Origin: Atopobiaceae bacterium
Lineage (GTDB): Bacteria; Actinomycetota; Coriobacteriia; Coriobacteriales; Atopobiaceae
DNA: 46,091 nucleotides
Direction of reading: 5' to 3'
Assembly: GCA_017545665.1 (NCBI GenBank)
Contig: JAFWKQ010000094.1
Span: 1-46,091 of the forward strand
Positions within the stretch are counted from its first letter, which is position 1. Each line of letters begins with the position of its first letter. A program made the translations under genes and the position numbers. Positions 1 through 8,743 of the stretch are shown piece after piece. The notes beneath the pieces were generated by a model. That model made no database searches. It was given only the letters and a program-made list of their open reading frames with translations, and had not been told where the DNA came from.

Positions 1-23
1 GCGAGCGCGGAGCCGCGTGCGGG
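1..23 (-). repeat. Partial copy of a GC-rich dispersed repeat
   Basis: The first 23 bases are the reverse complement, with one mismatch, of bases 36799-36821, the front of the repeat that occurs twice near 36.8 kb. The copy is cut by the window edge, so its full extent is unknown. It lies in the otherwise gene-free 144 bases before rnfC. Confidence 0.6.
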
Positions 24-78
24 ACGGCGCGTGCGGGACGGCGCGGCGAATTTCACTTCGTCGATAAATCCTGAACGG

Positions 79-106
79 TTTGGTTGTCCTATGCGGTTAC
101 TATAGT
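79..106 (+). promoter_or_regulatory. Candidate promoter for the rnf operon
   Basis: TATAGT at 101-106 is a good -10 hexamer. The best -35 at correct distance is TTTGGT at 79-84 (16-bp spacer), which is a poor match. The distance to the rnfC start is about 38 bases. It is the only plausible sigma-70-type site in the leader, but the -35 is weak, so this is tentative. Confidence 0.35.
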
Positions 107-144
107 ATTGGGTGAAATAATTAATAATCACACATGGGGAGGAT

Positions 145-1491
145 ATGGGACTTTTTGGAAGAGGTGCGCCTTTGAGGCGTGGCTCCGTTGAGCTGCGCGG
201 CATACACATTGCGCACAACAAGATGACGGCGGAAATGCAAACGACGCAAATGCCGCTACCAGAGCAAATAATACTGCCCATGCAACAGCACGTGGGCGCG
301 GCATGCAAACCGCAGGTACGGCGCAAGGCGCACGTGGATGTTGGGACGCTTGTGGGACATGCGGACGCACGAATGACCTGCGACATTTTTTCACCGGTAT
401 CGGGTACGGTAAAGCAGGTCCGTACCATCCACTATTCCAACGGCTGGTCGAGCGAGGCAGTGATCATTGAGCCGGATGGCGAGCAAACCATGGACGCGTC
501 GCTGCATCGCCCCGAAGTCAACGACTACGCAAGCCTCGTGGAGGCAGTGCGCCACAGCGGCATCGTGGGGCTGGGAGGCGCTGGCTTTCCCACATGGCTC
601 AAGATGGACACGGATCTTTCGCACATCGATACATGGTTGGTTAACGGCGCCGAATGCGAACCCTACCTTTCCAGCGACTATCGCGAGATGATCGAGCGTC
701 CAGACACGTTGCTCGAGGGCATAAAGGCTTGCCTGGACCTTTCAGGCGTGCCGCGCTCGCTCATATGCATAGAGGACAACAAGCCCAAGGCCATCGAGCT
801 GCTGCGCTCGCTTGCCGCGGACGACGGGCGCATAGACGTGTTCGTTTTGCCCGCACGCTATCCTCAGGGCGCGAGCCGTGTGATTTTGCGTAATGTGACG
901 GGCCGTTCGGTGCCGCGCGGCGGTCACCTTACCGACGTGGGGGCGCTGTTGTTCAACGTAACGACCATGTCCGAGATCGGGCGCTATCTGCGCGATGGCG
1001 TGCCGCTTACCAAGCGGCGCATAACGGTTATGGGTGATGCCATACAGAAGCCCCAAAATCTGGAGGTGCTCATTGGCACGCCCATACGTGAGATCTTGGA
1101 GCATTGCGGGCTTGTCTGCGACCCCGCCAAAGTGGTAATTGGCGGACCGATGATGGGCGTTACGCAGGTGGAGCTCGACAGTCCCATTGTGCGAGCAAAT
1201 AGCGGCTTGCTTGCGTTTAGCAAGAGCAACGTGCACACGCCTCACACGACTGCCTGCATTCGTTGTGACAAGTGCATAGATTCCTGCCCCATTCACCTGG
1301 CGCCCGTAGACATCCAAAAGGCCTACTTGCGTCGCGACGTGGCCGAGCTCGATGAACTTATGGCCGACCTTTGCGTGGAGTGCGGTACCTGCTCATACGT
1401 GTGTCCCGCACAGCAGCCACTCGCGCAATCCACGCGCTTGGCGCGCGCCATGCTTCGCGCCGAGCAACGCAAGGCGAAGAGGAGGGGATAG
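145..1491 (+). CDS. rnfC: Rnf complex subunit C (NADH-binding Fe-S subunit)
   Basis: RnfC is the peripheral cytoplasmic subunit of the ferredoxin:NAD+ oxidoreductase. It carries the NAD(H)/FMN site and two [4Fe-4S] clusters. The 448-aa protein opens with MGLFGRG, like many RnfC proteins. It has the glycine-rich GGAGFPTWLKM motif near residue 144 and two ferredoxin motifs, CIRCDKCIDSCP near 372 and CVECGTCSYVCP near 410. The ATG at 145 is preceded by GGGGAGG. It is the first gene of an rnfCDGEAB operon in the order known from Clostridia and Acetobacterium; the next gene starts 2 bases after its stop. The length is normal and no key residue is missing. Confidence 0.96.
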   Translation: MGLFGRGAPLRRGSVELRGIHIAHNKMTAEMQTTQMPLPEQIILPMQQHVGAACKPQVRRKAHVDVGTLVGHADARMTCDIFSPVSGTVKQVRTIHYSNGWSSEAVIIEPDGEQTMDASLHRPEVNDYASLVEAVRHSGIVGLGGAGFPTWLKMDTDLSHIDTWLVNGAECEPYLSSDYREMIERPDTLLEGIKACLDLSGVPRSLICIEDNKPKAIELLRSLAADDGRIDVFVLPARYPQGASRVILRNVTGRSVPRGGHLTDVGALLFNVTTMSEIGRYLRDGVPLTKRRITVMGDAIQKPQNLEVLIGTPIREILEHCGLVCDPAKVVIGGPMMGVTQVELDSPIVRANSGLLAFSKSNVHTPHTTACIRCDKCIDSCPIHLAPVDIQKAYLRRDVAELDELMADLCVECGTCSYVCPAQQPLAQSTRLARAMLRAEQRKAKRRG

Positions 1492-1493
1492 CC

Positions 1494-2456
1494 ATGGCAG
1501 AAGAACCCAAAAAGCCTTTGGTGCTCCTTGCTGCACCGCAAATAGCGAGTCCCGTTACCACACAGGTGATCATGCGCAACGTGCTTATTGCGCTCGCACC
1601 TGCCTTCATAGCATCCGTGGTGTTTTTCGGGCTGCCCGCACTGTTGGTTACTGCCGTTTCGGTTGTATCTTGCGTGGGCTTTGAGTATTTGTGGTGTAGG
1701 CTGCGCAATCTGCCAAACACCATCGGTGACCTTTCGGCGGCGGTAACGGGCGTGCTGCTTGCCTTTAACCTACCTTCCACCATACCGCTCTATATGGTGG
1801 TCATAGGTGCGTTCGTCGCCATTATTATGACCAAGGAACTCTTTGGGGGCATTGGCAAAAACTTTGCGAACCCCGCGATCGTGGGTCGCATCTTCCTGGC
1901 TGTGGCGTTTCCCGTTGCCATGACCACGTTTGTGGCCCCGCACTTTACCCTAACGTCGGTGGACGTTGTGAGTTCCGCCACACCGCTTGCCTCGGGCATG
2001 GCAAACCTGCTCTCCCATTTGGACCTGCTGTTGGGTTTGCATATGGGAGTGCTGGGCGAAACGAGTGCGCTGGCAATCCTCATTGGATTCGTGTATCTGC
2101 TGGCAACGAAGACCATACGCTGGCACACGACGGTTGCCTACGTGGCAACGGTGGTACTGATGAGCGTTCTTACCGGCAACGACCCCGTAGCACAGGCTCT
2201 CTCGGGCGGATTGCTGTTGGGCGCCGTGTTTATGGCAACTGACTACACCACGTCACCCGCAACCGTAAAGGGCAAGGTGGTGTTTGCCATCGGCTGCGGT
2301 CTTATAACCAGCCTCATACGTTTTTTTGGAAACCTCAATGAGGGCGTTGCATACTCAATCCTGTTTATGAACCTGCTGGTTCCCTACATCGATATCCACA
2401 CCAAGAACACTCCCATTGGCGGAGAGGGCAAAAGGAGGGGAGGCCGCAATGAGTAA
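1494..2456 (+). CDS. rnfD: Rnf complex membrane subunit D (covalent FMN)
   Basis: RnfD is a polytopic membrane subunit with covalently bound FMN that forms part of the ion path of the Rnf pump. I place the start at ATG 1494, behind GAGGAGGGG. A longer open frame reaches upstream into rnfC but has no ribosome site. The resulting 320-aa protein is rich in hydrophobic helices and contains SSATPLAS, where Thr163 matches the flavinylated Thr of the family's S-x-A-T motif. The stop overlaps the rnfG start by 8 bases, indicating translational coupling. Confidence 0.95.
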   Translation: MAEEPKKPLVLLAAPQIASPVTTQVIMRNVLIALAPAFIASVVFFGLPALLVTAVSVVSCVGFEYLWCRLRNLPNTIGDLSAAVTGVLLAFNLPSTIPLYMVVIGAFVAIIMTKELFGGIGKNFANPAIVGRIFLAVAFPVAMTTFVAPHFTLTSVDVVSSATPLASGMANLLSHLDLLLGLHMGVLGETSALAILIGFVYLLATKTIRWHTTVAYVATVVLMSVLTGNDPVAQALSGGLLLGAVFMATDYTTSPATVKGKVVFAIGCGLITSLIRFFGNLNEGVAYSILFMNLLVPYIDIHTKNTPIGGEGKRRGGRNE

Positions 2457-3018
2457 CAACGCGAGCCATACGCAACGCGCAGACAAACCCTCCCTGTTCC
2501 AAACGATCAAGCCCGTGCTGGTACTCGTTGCCATATGTGCGGTTGCGGGGGGACTTCTGGGCTTGGTTCATAGCGTGAGCGAGCCCGTTGCCCTTGCGCG
2601 CGTGGAGCAGGAGGCGCAGCGAGCCTATGCTCAGCTTATCCCGGAGGCATCGAAGTTCGAGGAAGTGCCATGCGACGTGGAGGGATGCACGGGCGTATTG
2701 CGCGCGCTCGATGCTCAAGGCGACCAAGTTGGATCGGTGGTGGTGGCAGAGTCGAAGGGCTATGGTGGCGAGGTTGTGCTCATGGTTGCCTTCGACGAGG
2801 TCGGCACCGTTAGCAACATCGTTGCCCTTGCCAACGAGGAGACGCCAGGCCTCGGCACAAAGGTCGAGGACGAGTCCTACATTGGGCAGTACGTTGGCAA
2901 GCCCGCCAAGACGCTCGACGAGGAATCCGTAGACCTCATTAGCGGCGCCACCATTTCGTCCAAGGCAGCGCTTGCCGCCTTTAACATTGCCGTCCAGGCG
3001 TATTCGGAGGTGAGCTAA
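2449..3018 (+). CDS. rnfG: Rnf complex subunit G (covalent FMN, extracytoplasmic)
   Basis: RnfG is a single-pass membrane protein whose outward domain carries an FMN bound to threonine. ATG 2449 follows AAGGAGGGGAGG and gives 189 aa. One membrane helix lies at about residues 18-40, followed by an FMN-binding domain with the SGATISS motif; Thr168 is the expected flavin attachment residue. The gene overlaps rnfD by 8 bases and rnfE begins 2 bases after its stop. Size and motif are typical of RnfG/NqrC proteins. Confidence 0.95.
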   Translation: MSNNASHTQRADKPSLFQTIKPVLVLVAICAVAGGLLGLVHSVSEPVALARVEQEAQRAYAQLIPEASKFEEVPCDVEGCTGVLRALDAQGDQVGSVVVAESKGYGGEVVLMVAFDEVGTVSNIVALANEETPGLGTKVEDESYIGQYVGKPAKTLDEESVDLISGATISSKAALAAFNIAVQAYSEVS

Positions 3019-3020
3019 CC

Positions 3021-3818
3021 ATGGCAGAGCAATCTACGCGTGACTCCGCACAACCGAGACCGCTCGACACCTTCTCCAAAGGCCTTTTGAAGGAGAATCC
3101 GGCGTTTAGGCAGATGCTTGGCCTTTGTCCTATGCTGGCCGTTACGACCGCCGTGTTCAATGGGCTGGGCATGGGTGTTGCGACCACCTTCGTGCTCGTG
3201 TGCTCTGGCATTGTCGTGTCGCTGTTGCGCAAGGTCATACCCTCGACGGTGCGCATACCTGCATTCATTATTGTTATAGCAAGCTTCGTGACGTTGGTTA
3301 TGATGCTCGTGAAGGCGTATCTGCCGGCATTGGACGAGGCGTTGGGCATCTACTTGCCGCTTATTGTGGTGAACTGCATCGTGCTGGGTCGTGCGGAGAT
3401 GTTTGCCTCCAAGCATGGTCCGGCACAGGCGGCTTTGGACGGCCTGGGAATGGGCGCTGGCTTTACCATCGCACTCGTGCTCATGTCGGCCATACGCGAG
3501 GTTTTGGGCGCTGGCACGTTTATGGGCGTTCAGGTGCTGCCCTCTTCGGTAGAGCCCATGCTCATTATGGTTATGCCTGCGGGTGGCTTTGCGGTGCTGG
3601 GTGTGCTCATTGCGCTCACGGTGTGGATTGAGCATCGCAAGGGAAATAAAGCCGCCGCGGCAGCTTCGGGACCTTCGCAGAGCCTGTGTGCTGCCTGCCC
3701 GCTCGACTGCGGAATCGGTGACCCGACCTATGAGGATTGCGCAAGGGAGCAGCTGTACGAGCGCTTGGACAAAGAGCTCGCCGAACACGAGAGCCAGAAG
3801 AGGGGAGGCGAGAGCTGA
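3021..3818 (+). CDS. rnfE: Rnf complex membrane subunit E, with a Cys-rich tail
   Basis: RnfE is one of two homologous membrane subunits (with RnfA) that together hold a membrane [2Fe-2S] cluster and carry electrons across the membrane. The family cysteines are visible in GLCPML near the start and in VVNCIVLGR. At 265 aa it is longer than usual (about 200-230 aa). The extra C-terminal part, from about residue 215, has Cys223, Cys226, Cys230 and Cys240 (CxxCxxxCx9C) followed by a charged helix. The tail may bind a further metal or Fe-S centre, which is inference. The stop TGA shares a base with the rnfA ATG. Confidence 0.94.
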   Translation: MAEQSTRDSAQPRPLDTFSKGLLKENPAFRQMLGLCPMLAVTTAVFNGLGMGVATTFVLVCSGIVVSLLRKVIPSTVRIPAFIIVIASFVTLVMMLVKAYLPALDEALGIYLPLIVVNCIVLGRAEMFASKHGPAQAALDGLGMGAGFTIALVLMSAIREVLGAGTFMGVQVLPSSVEPMLIMVMPAGGFAVLGVLIALTVWIEHRKGNKAAAAASGPSQSLCAACPLDCGIGDPTYEDCAREQLYERLDKELAEHESQKRGGES

Positions 3819-4408
3819 TGGCCGCATATGCATCCATATTGTTCAGCATGCTATTGGTCAACAACTTCGTACTCGTAAAGTTCCTGGGTATCTGTCCATT
3901 CCTGGGCGTTTCGAAGAAGTTTGACTCCGCCGTGGGAATGGGCTGTGCGGTTACGCTCGTTATGGTGCTGGCCGTGGCGGTAACATGGCCCATTCAACAG
4001 CTGCTCGTGGCTTGGGGGTTGGAGTACCTGCAAACCATCGCCTTTATTCTGGTTATAGCTACGCTGGTTCAGCTTCTGGAGATGGCAATCAAGAAGTTCA
4101 TCCCTGCGCTGCATGCCTCGCTGGGCGTCTATCTTCCGCTCATTACCACCAACTGCGCCGTGCTGGGCGTGGCGATTCTCACCATCGACGAGGGCTATAC
4201 CTATCCCGAGGCGTTGGTGGCGGGACTTGGTGCTGGATTGGGCTTCCTGCTTGCCATGGTGCTCTTTAGCGGCGTGCGTCGTCGCGTAGAGGAGGCCGAG
4301 CCCCCCGAGGCGTTTCGCGGCATGCCCATTACGCTCATCTCCGCGGCCATTGTGGCCATGAGCTTTATGGGATTCGCTGGCGTCGTTGACCATCTGTTTG
4401 GTGCATAG
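3818..4408 (+). CDS. rnfA: Rnf complex membrane subunit A
   Basis: RnfA is the partner of RnfE in the membrane core. The 196-aa protein (typical for the family) has six hydrophobic segments. Its cysteines in FLGICPFLG and TTNCAVLG correspond to the ligands of the membrane [2Fe-2S] cluster seen in Rnf/Nqr structures. ATG 3818 overlaps the rnfE stop by one base and lies behind AGGGGAGG. A longer open frame starting at 3737 lies inside rnfE and is not used. Fifth gene of the rnf operon. Confidence 0.95.
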   Translation: MAAYASILFSMLLVNNFVLVKFLGICPFLGVSKKFDSAVGMGCAVTLVMVLAVAVTWPIQQLLVAWGLEYLQTIAFILVIATLVQLLEMAIKKFIPALHASLGVYLPLITTNCAVLGVAILTIDEGYTYPEALVAGLGAGLGFLLAMVLFSGVRRRVEEAEPPEAFRGMPITLISAAIVAMSFMGFAGVVDHLFGA

Positions 4409-4417
4409 GAGATGTCC

Positions 4418-5239
4418 ATGAACACCGTGTTGCTTACGATACTGCTCGTTGCGGGAATCGGACTCGTTGGCGCAGTCATATTGGTTGTTTCCTCAAGGGT
4501 TCTTGCGGTTGAGGAGGACGAGCGTTTGGGCAAGCTTGTGGAGATGCTGCCAGGTGCGAACTGCGGATCGTGTGGGTATCCCGGTTGCGAGGGCTATGCC
4601 AAGGCCATGCTTGAGGGCGCGGCCTGCAACTCATGCGGACCGGGCGGTCCGGAGACGGCAAAGAACATTGCCTCGTTTTTGGGCGTGGATGCCGGGGACG
4701 TGGTGGTTAAGCGCGCCATCGTGGCCTGCAGGGGAACCAAGGATCGCATCGTGCTCAAGGAGCGAGAGGGCTACGAGGGCGCGCAGAGCTGTCGCATCTA
4801 TTCTACGATGGGACACATGTCCGATGGCTGCACCGATGGCTGCATTGGCTTTGGCGACTGCATGGAGGCTTGCCCTTACGGCGCAATTACGCTCAATCGG
4901 AACCACGTGGCAGTGGTGGATCCCGCCGTTTGCATAGGTTGCGGTCTTTGCACCACCATTTGCCCCCGTCACCTTATTAGCCTCCAGGTTAAGAGCGACG
5001 TGGACGAGGTTTCGTTCGTGCTGTGCCACAACACGCTCATGGGAAAGCAGGCAAAGGATGCTTGTGCGAATACCTGCATAGGGTGTCGTCGTTGCGTAAA
5101 GGTGTGTCCGAAGAAGTGCATTACCGTAGAGAACAACGTGGCGAGAATCGACGTTGCTGAGTGCGTGGGCTGTAAGGTATGCATGGGGGTGTGCCCCGAA
5201 GGCGCCATCTATCCTCTGGCTTGGGTGGAGCATTCGTAA
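4418..5239 (+). CDS. rnfB: Rnf complex subunit B (ferredoxin-docking Fe-S subunit)
   Basis: RnfB accepts electrons from reduced ferredoxin. The 273-aa protein has an N-terminal membrane helix (about residues 3-25) and an Fe-S domain with CGSCGYPGC and a later CNSC. Several ferredoxin-type cysteine clusters follow, including CIGCGLCTTICP, CIGCRRCVKVCP and CVGCKVCMGVCP. The long multi-cluster form resembles clostridial RnfB rather than the short proteobacterial one. Two ATGs compete: 4412 abuts the AGGAG at 4407-4411, while 4418 stands 6 bases from it, so 4418 is preferred. It is the last gene of the operon. No clear U-tailed terminator follows; an array of repeats does. Confidence 0.95.
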   Translation: MNTVLLTILLVAGIGLVGAVILVVSSRVLAVEEDERLGKLVEMLPGANCGSCGYPGCEGYAKAMLEGAACNSCGPGGPETAKNIASFLGVDAGDVVVKRAIVACRGTKDRIVLKEREGYEGAQSCRIYSTMGHMSDGCTDGCIGFGDCMEACPYGAITLNRNHVAVVDPAVCIGCGLCTTICPRHLISLQVKSDVDEVSFVLCHNTLMGKQAKDACANTCIGCRRCVKVCPKKCITVENNVARIDVAECVGCKVCMGVCPEGAIYPLAWVEHS

Positions 5240-5286
5240 CGGCTATGGTACAGAAGCGCATCCGGGACCTGACATCCGGGACATGG

Positions 5287-5549
5287 ATTTGCTGGATTCG
5301 CGAACGCTGCGGCGGGGTTTGCTCGGATCGCCCACACTGTGGCCAAAGACAGCAAATACGCTGGCGCGTTTGCTCGGATCGAGAACAGTGCGGGGCCGTT
5401 TGCCCAGATCGCCCACACTGTGGCCAAAGACAGCCGACCCCGCCGCACCGTTCGCGATCCCGGCAAACCCGAGGGCGCGTTTGCTCGGATCGCCCACACT
5501 GTGGCCAAAGACAGCCGACCCCGCCGCACCGTTCGCGATCCCGGCAAAC
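5287..5549. repeat. Intergenic array of direct and inverted repeat modules
   Basis: Between rnfB and rpsA two module types recur. Module A begins GTTTGCTCGGATCGCCCACA and runs on through CTGTGGCCAAAGACAGC; copies start at 5317, 5398 and 5479. Module B (about 30 bp, GTTTGC..GGATCGCGAAC..) is present forward near 5287 and 5368 and inverted near 5439-5469 and 5519-5549. Bases 5398-5469 and 5479-5550 are a near-identical 72-bp pair (three mismatches) 81 bp apart. Modules A and B share their first 14 bases, so A plus inverted B folds into a long stem. All frames stay open because the spacings are multiples of three; I regard the open frames as artefacts. Confidence 0.8.
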
Positions 5550-5606
5550 CGGGTCAGAGCCAAGAACCCCCCAACGCCGCACTTCACAAAAATACTGTGT
5601 CGCATC

Positions 5607-5635
5607 TTGAAATTATGCCTTCAAACCCGTACTCT
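5607..5635 (+). promoter_or_regulatory. Candidate promoter for rpsA
   Basis: TTGAAA (5607-5612), a 17-bp spacer and TACTCT (5630-5635) form a plausible vegetative promoter about 125 bases before rpsA. The -35 matches 5 of 6 positions and the -10 only 3 of 6. Downstream, the 11-mer TATCTGTTGGC occurs twice (5669-5679 and 5705-5715), 36 bases apart, with no known role. Confidence 0.4.
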
Positions 5636-5759
5636 TAAGAACGCATGACTGTACGTGTCGTGCAACTGTATCTGTTGGCCCCCGAGTACATGTTGGTTTC
5701 CAAATATCTGTTGGCAGCGATCATGACGACCGGGGCCCCGTTTTGAAAGGGGTCCACTT

Positions 5760-6935
5760 TTGAGTGAGATTCAGAACACGTCCGTCTTTTCCTTCGACGA
5801 CGTGTCCGCCGATGAGATGGATAGTCTTATCGATGGCACGATCGCCAATTTCGACGAGGGGGACATCGTAACCGGTACCGTCGTCAAGATCGAGCATGAT
5901 GAGGTGCTTCTCGACATCGGCTACAAGTCCGAAGGCGTTATCCCGTCTCGCGAGCTCTCCATCCGCAAGGAGGTCAATCCCTCCGAGATCGTCAACCTGG
6001 GCGACGAGATTGAGGCGCTTGTCCTGCAGAAGGAGGACAAAGAGGGCCGTCTGATCCTCTCCAAGAAGCGTGCCGAGTACGAGCGCGCTTGGAATCGCGT
6101 TGAGGAGCGCTTCCGCTCTGGCGAGAACGTCGAGGGTGAGGTCATTGAGGTCGTTAAGGGCGGTCTTATTCTGGACATCGGGCTGCGTGGCTTCCTGCCC
6201 GCCTCCCTGGTTGACCTTCGCCGCGTGAAGGACCTCACGGCATACATGGGAACCCACATTGAGGCTCGCGTTATTGAGATGGATCGCAATCGCAACAACG
6301 TCGTGCTTTCCCGCCGCGTGGTGCTCGAGGAGGCCCGCAAGGCAGAGCGCCAGGACATCATCCAGCGCCTCAAGGAGGGCATGCAGCTCGACGGTACCGT
6401 TTCGTCCATCGTGGACTTCGGCGCCTTCGTGGACCTGGGCGGCATCGACGGCCTGGTCCACATCTCCGAGCTCTCCTGGAACCACGTCAACAACCCCTCC
6501 GAGGTCGTTAAGGTTGGCCAGAGGGTGCGCGTGCAGGTTCTGGAGGTCGACAACGAGCGCGAGCGTATTTCGCTCGGCCTCAAGCAGACCACCGAGGATC
6601 CTTGGCGTACGCTCGTAAAGAAGTACCCCCTGGGCGAGATCAAGGAAGGTACCGTTACTAAGATCGTCACCTTTGGTGCGTTTGTGGACCTTGGCGATGG
6701 CGTGGAAGGCCTGGTGCACATCTCCGAGATGGCAAACAAGCACGTGGAGCGTCCCGAGCAGGTTTGCGAGGTGGGCGATAAGGTAGAGGTGCAGATCATG
6801 GAGATCGACCTTGACCGTCGTCGAATCTCGCTTTCCATGAAGGCCGCTGCCGAGGCAACCGGCAACGAGGTTGTTGTTAAGCCGCTGGACGGCGGCGAGG
6901 CCGAGCAGGAAGAGCCTGCAGCCGAAGAGGAGTAG
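5760..6935 (+). CDS. rpsA: 30S ribosomal protein S1
   Basis: S1 binds mRNA on the small ribosomal subunit and helps place it for initiation. The 391-aa protein has four S1/OB-fold domains at about residues 34-103, 121-185, 207-275 and 292-362. Domains 3 and 4 carry the typical FGAFVDLG..GLVHISE signature. The tail is acidic (ends EEPAAEEE). Four domains is the usual Gram-positive/actinobacterial form, against six in enterobacteria. The start is TTG at 5760 behind GAAAGGGG; no ATG lies close in frame. A hairpin terminator follows, so it is probably transcribed alone. Confidence 0.95.
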   Translation: MSEIQNTSVFSFDDVSADEMDSLIDGTIANFDEGDIVTGTVVKIEHDEVLLDIGYKSEGVIPSRELSIRKEVNPSEIVNLGDEIEALVLQKEDKEGRLILSKKRAEYERAWNRVEERFRSGENVEGEVIEVVKGGLILDIGLRGFLPASLVDLRRVKDLTAYMGTHIEARVIEMDRNRNNVVLSRRVVLEEARKAERQDIIQRLKEGMQLDGTVSSIVDFGAFVDLGGIDGLVHISELSWNHVNNPSEVVKVGQRVRVQVLEVDNERERISLGLKQTTEDPWRTLVKKYPLGEIKEGTVTKIVTFGAFVDLGDGVEGLVHISEMANKHVERPEQVCEVGDKVEVQIMEIDLDRRRISLSMKAAAEATGNEVVVKPLDGGEAEQEEPAAEEE

Positions 6936-6958
6936 GCAATCGCCTTTTCATTGACGAG

Positions 6959-6997
6959 TGCCCCCAATGGGAAATCCTTGGTTTTCCGTTGGGGGCA
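6959..6997 (+). terminator. rpsA terminator hairpin
   Basis: TGCCCCCAA (6959-6967) pairs with TTGGGGGCA (6989-6997); the inner GGGAAA and TTTTCC extend the stem. A T-rich stretch (TTCCCTTTTATG) follows. It lies 24 bases after the rpsA stop. Confidence 0.85.
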
Positions 6998-7195
6998 TTC
7001 CCTTTTATGTTGTTGTATAGGTCACGGCTTGCCCCCGCATATGTTTCGACTTTGTGGCAGTGCCGTTGTTGCGCATGGCATTGTGGCAAAGTTCAACGCA
7101 AACATTAGGGTCGTATGCCAAAACAAGCCAACGTTGTAGGTTTTGCTGCATAAGAGTCCGGAGGACATCGCACCTCCATTGTCGAAGGGACAAAC

Positions 7196-8731
7196 ATGAC
7201 GCGCAAGATTCAAATTCTGGACACCACCCTGCGTGATGGCGAGCAGTCGCCTGGCGCATCGTTGAACACGCGCGAGAAGCTTATCGTCGCCCAGCAGCTC
7301 TTACGCCTGGGTGTGGACGTTATTGAGGCGGGGTTTCCGTTCTCGAGCCAGGGCGACTTCCGCTCGGTGGAGGAAATCGGTCATCTAGTGGGTGACAAGG
7401 CCGTCGTGTGCGCGTTTGCGCGCGCCAAGGAGGAGGACATCGACCGTGCGGCCGAGGCCCTCATCACGGCAAAGAGGCCGCGCATCCATACGGGCGTTGG
7501 TGTCTCGCGGGAGCATTTGCGCTACAAGCTGCGCCTTTCCGAGGACGAATGCGTCGATCGCGCAGCAGCGTGCGTGCGGTATGCCAAGCGTCTGGTGGAA
7601 GACGTAGAGTTCTATGCCGAGGATGCGGGCCGTGCCGACCTCGGGTTCTTGCTGCGTGTTGTGCAGGCCGCCGTGGATGCGGGCGCTACGGTCATAAACG
7701 TTCCCGATACGACCGGCTTCTGCCTGCCCGAGGAGTATGGCGAGCGGATCGCGGCAATCATGGACGGGGTGCGCGGCATCGAGGACGTGACGGTTTCGGT
7801 GCATACCCACAACGACCTCGGTATGGCCACCGCCCTCGCCTTGGCCGGCATCCGCAACGGCGCTACGCAGGTTGAGTGTGCCATAAACGGAATGGGCGAG
7901 CGCGCCGGGTCGGCAGCCCTGGAAGAGGTGGTTACGGCCATTCGCATGCACGGGGACGCCCTTGACGCCCATACCGACGTGCACATGCGTGAGCTCATGC
8001 GTACGAGTCGCCTGGTAAGTCGCGTGACGGGCATGAATGTGCAGGCAAACAAGGCCATCGTGGGCGCAAACGCCTTTGCGCACAGCTCGGGCATACATCA
8101 AGATGCCGTGCTCAAGGAGCGCTCCACCTACGAGATCATCGATCCCGCCGAGGTTGGCGCCGTGGGTTCGGAAATCATCCTCTCGGCCCGCTCTGGCCAT
8201 GCTGCCCTAAGGCACAGGCTCTCCGAGCTGGGCTACACGTTTGCCGACGAGGAGTTTGAGAACATCTATCAGCGTTTCCTCGAGATCGCAGAGCAGAAGA
8301 AGGAAGTGTACGACGAGGACCTGGAATCCATGGTGCAGGAGCACTCTCGTGAGGTGGATGCCGTGTACACGCTCAACGCCCTGCAGATTCAATGTGGCGA
8401 TCCCTTGGTACCCACGGCGGTGGCGACGATAACCGACGAGATCGGGGAGAAGCATGTGGTGTCTGCCACGGGTACGGGTCCCGTGGACGCCGCCTATAAG
8501 GCTATTGACAGCGTCGTAAAGATCCATGGCGACCTGGAAGAGTACGCTGTAAAGGCCATCACGCGCGGCATCGACGCCATCGGTGAGGTTGTGGTGCGCG
8601 TACGCGCTGCCGACGGCATGGTGTATACCGGCCGCGGATCCGACAACGACGTAATCGTGGCGAGCGCCAAGGCCTACGTAAACGCCCTCAACCGCACGAT
8701 TACCACCCAGCGCTCTCAGGAGAACGCATAG
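7196..8731 (+). CDS. leuA: 2-isopropylmalate synthase
   Basis: LeuA condenses acetyl-CoA with 2-oxoisovalerate, the first committed step of leucine synthesis. The 511-aa protein has an HMGL-like TIM-barrel domain opening with LDTTLRDGEQSPGASL (Arg13-Asp14 catalytic pair), the metal-binding HTHND at 203-207 and SGIHQDAVLK. The C-terminal regulatory domain, with GTGPVDAAYKAI, is where leucine normally acts as feedback inhibitor. A citramalate synthase is less likely given the N-terminal motif. ATG 7196 follows GAAGGG. leuB, leuC and leuD are not in the window. The 260-base gap upstream holds a short GGAGG/CCTCC hairpin but no leader peptide or T-box that I can recognise. Confidence 0.93.
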   Translation: MTRKIQILDTTLRDGEQSPGASLNTREKLIVAQQLLRLGVDVIEAGFPFSSQGDFRSVEEIGHLVGDKAVVCAFARAKEEDIDRAAEALITAKRPRIHTGVGVSREHLRYKLRLSEDECVDRAAACVRYAKRLVEDVEFYAEDAGRADLGFLLRVVQAAVDAGATVINVPDTTGFCLPEEYGERIAAIMDGVRGIEDVTVSVHTHNDLGMATALALAGIRNGATQVECAINGMGERAGSAALEEVVTAIRMHGDALDAHTDVHMRELMRTSRLVSRVTGMNVQANKAIVGANAFAHSSGIHQDAVLKERSTYEIIDPAEVGAVGSEIILSARSGHAALRHRLSELGYTFADEEFENIYQRFLEIAEQKKEVYDEDLESMVQEHSREVDAVYTLNALQIQCGDPLVPTAVATITDEIGEKHVVSATGTGPVDAAYKAIDSVVKIHGDLEEYAVKAITRGIDAIGEVVVRVRAADGMVYTGRGSDNDVIVASAKAYVNALNRTITTQRSQENA

Positions 8732-8743
8732 GGACTATGGACA

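Noticed and set aside
112..131. Rex- or FNR-like operator (GTGA-N12-TCAC) before rnfC
   Set aside because: Only four bases in each arm match; the interior is not symmetrical and does not fit either consensus.
5287..5549. CRISPR array
   Set aside because: Spacings are irregular (51, 30 and 81), modules occur in both orientations, there are no unique spacers of equal length and no cas genes.
5121..5648. Several overlapping open frames on both strands with repeated protein segments
   Set aside because: They exist in all frames because the repeat spacings are multiples of three. None has a good ribosome site or a coherent protein pattern beyond the repeat itself.
6936..7195. Leucine leader peptide or T-box before leuA
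   Set aside because: No run of leucine codons, T-box sequence or terminator/antiterminator pair was found; only a short GGAGG/CCTCC hairpin.
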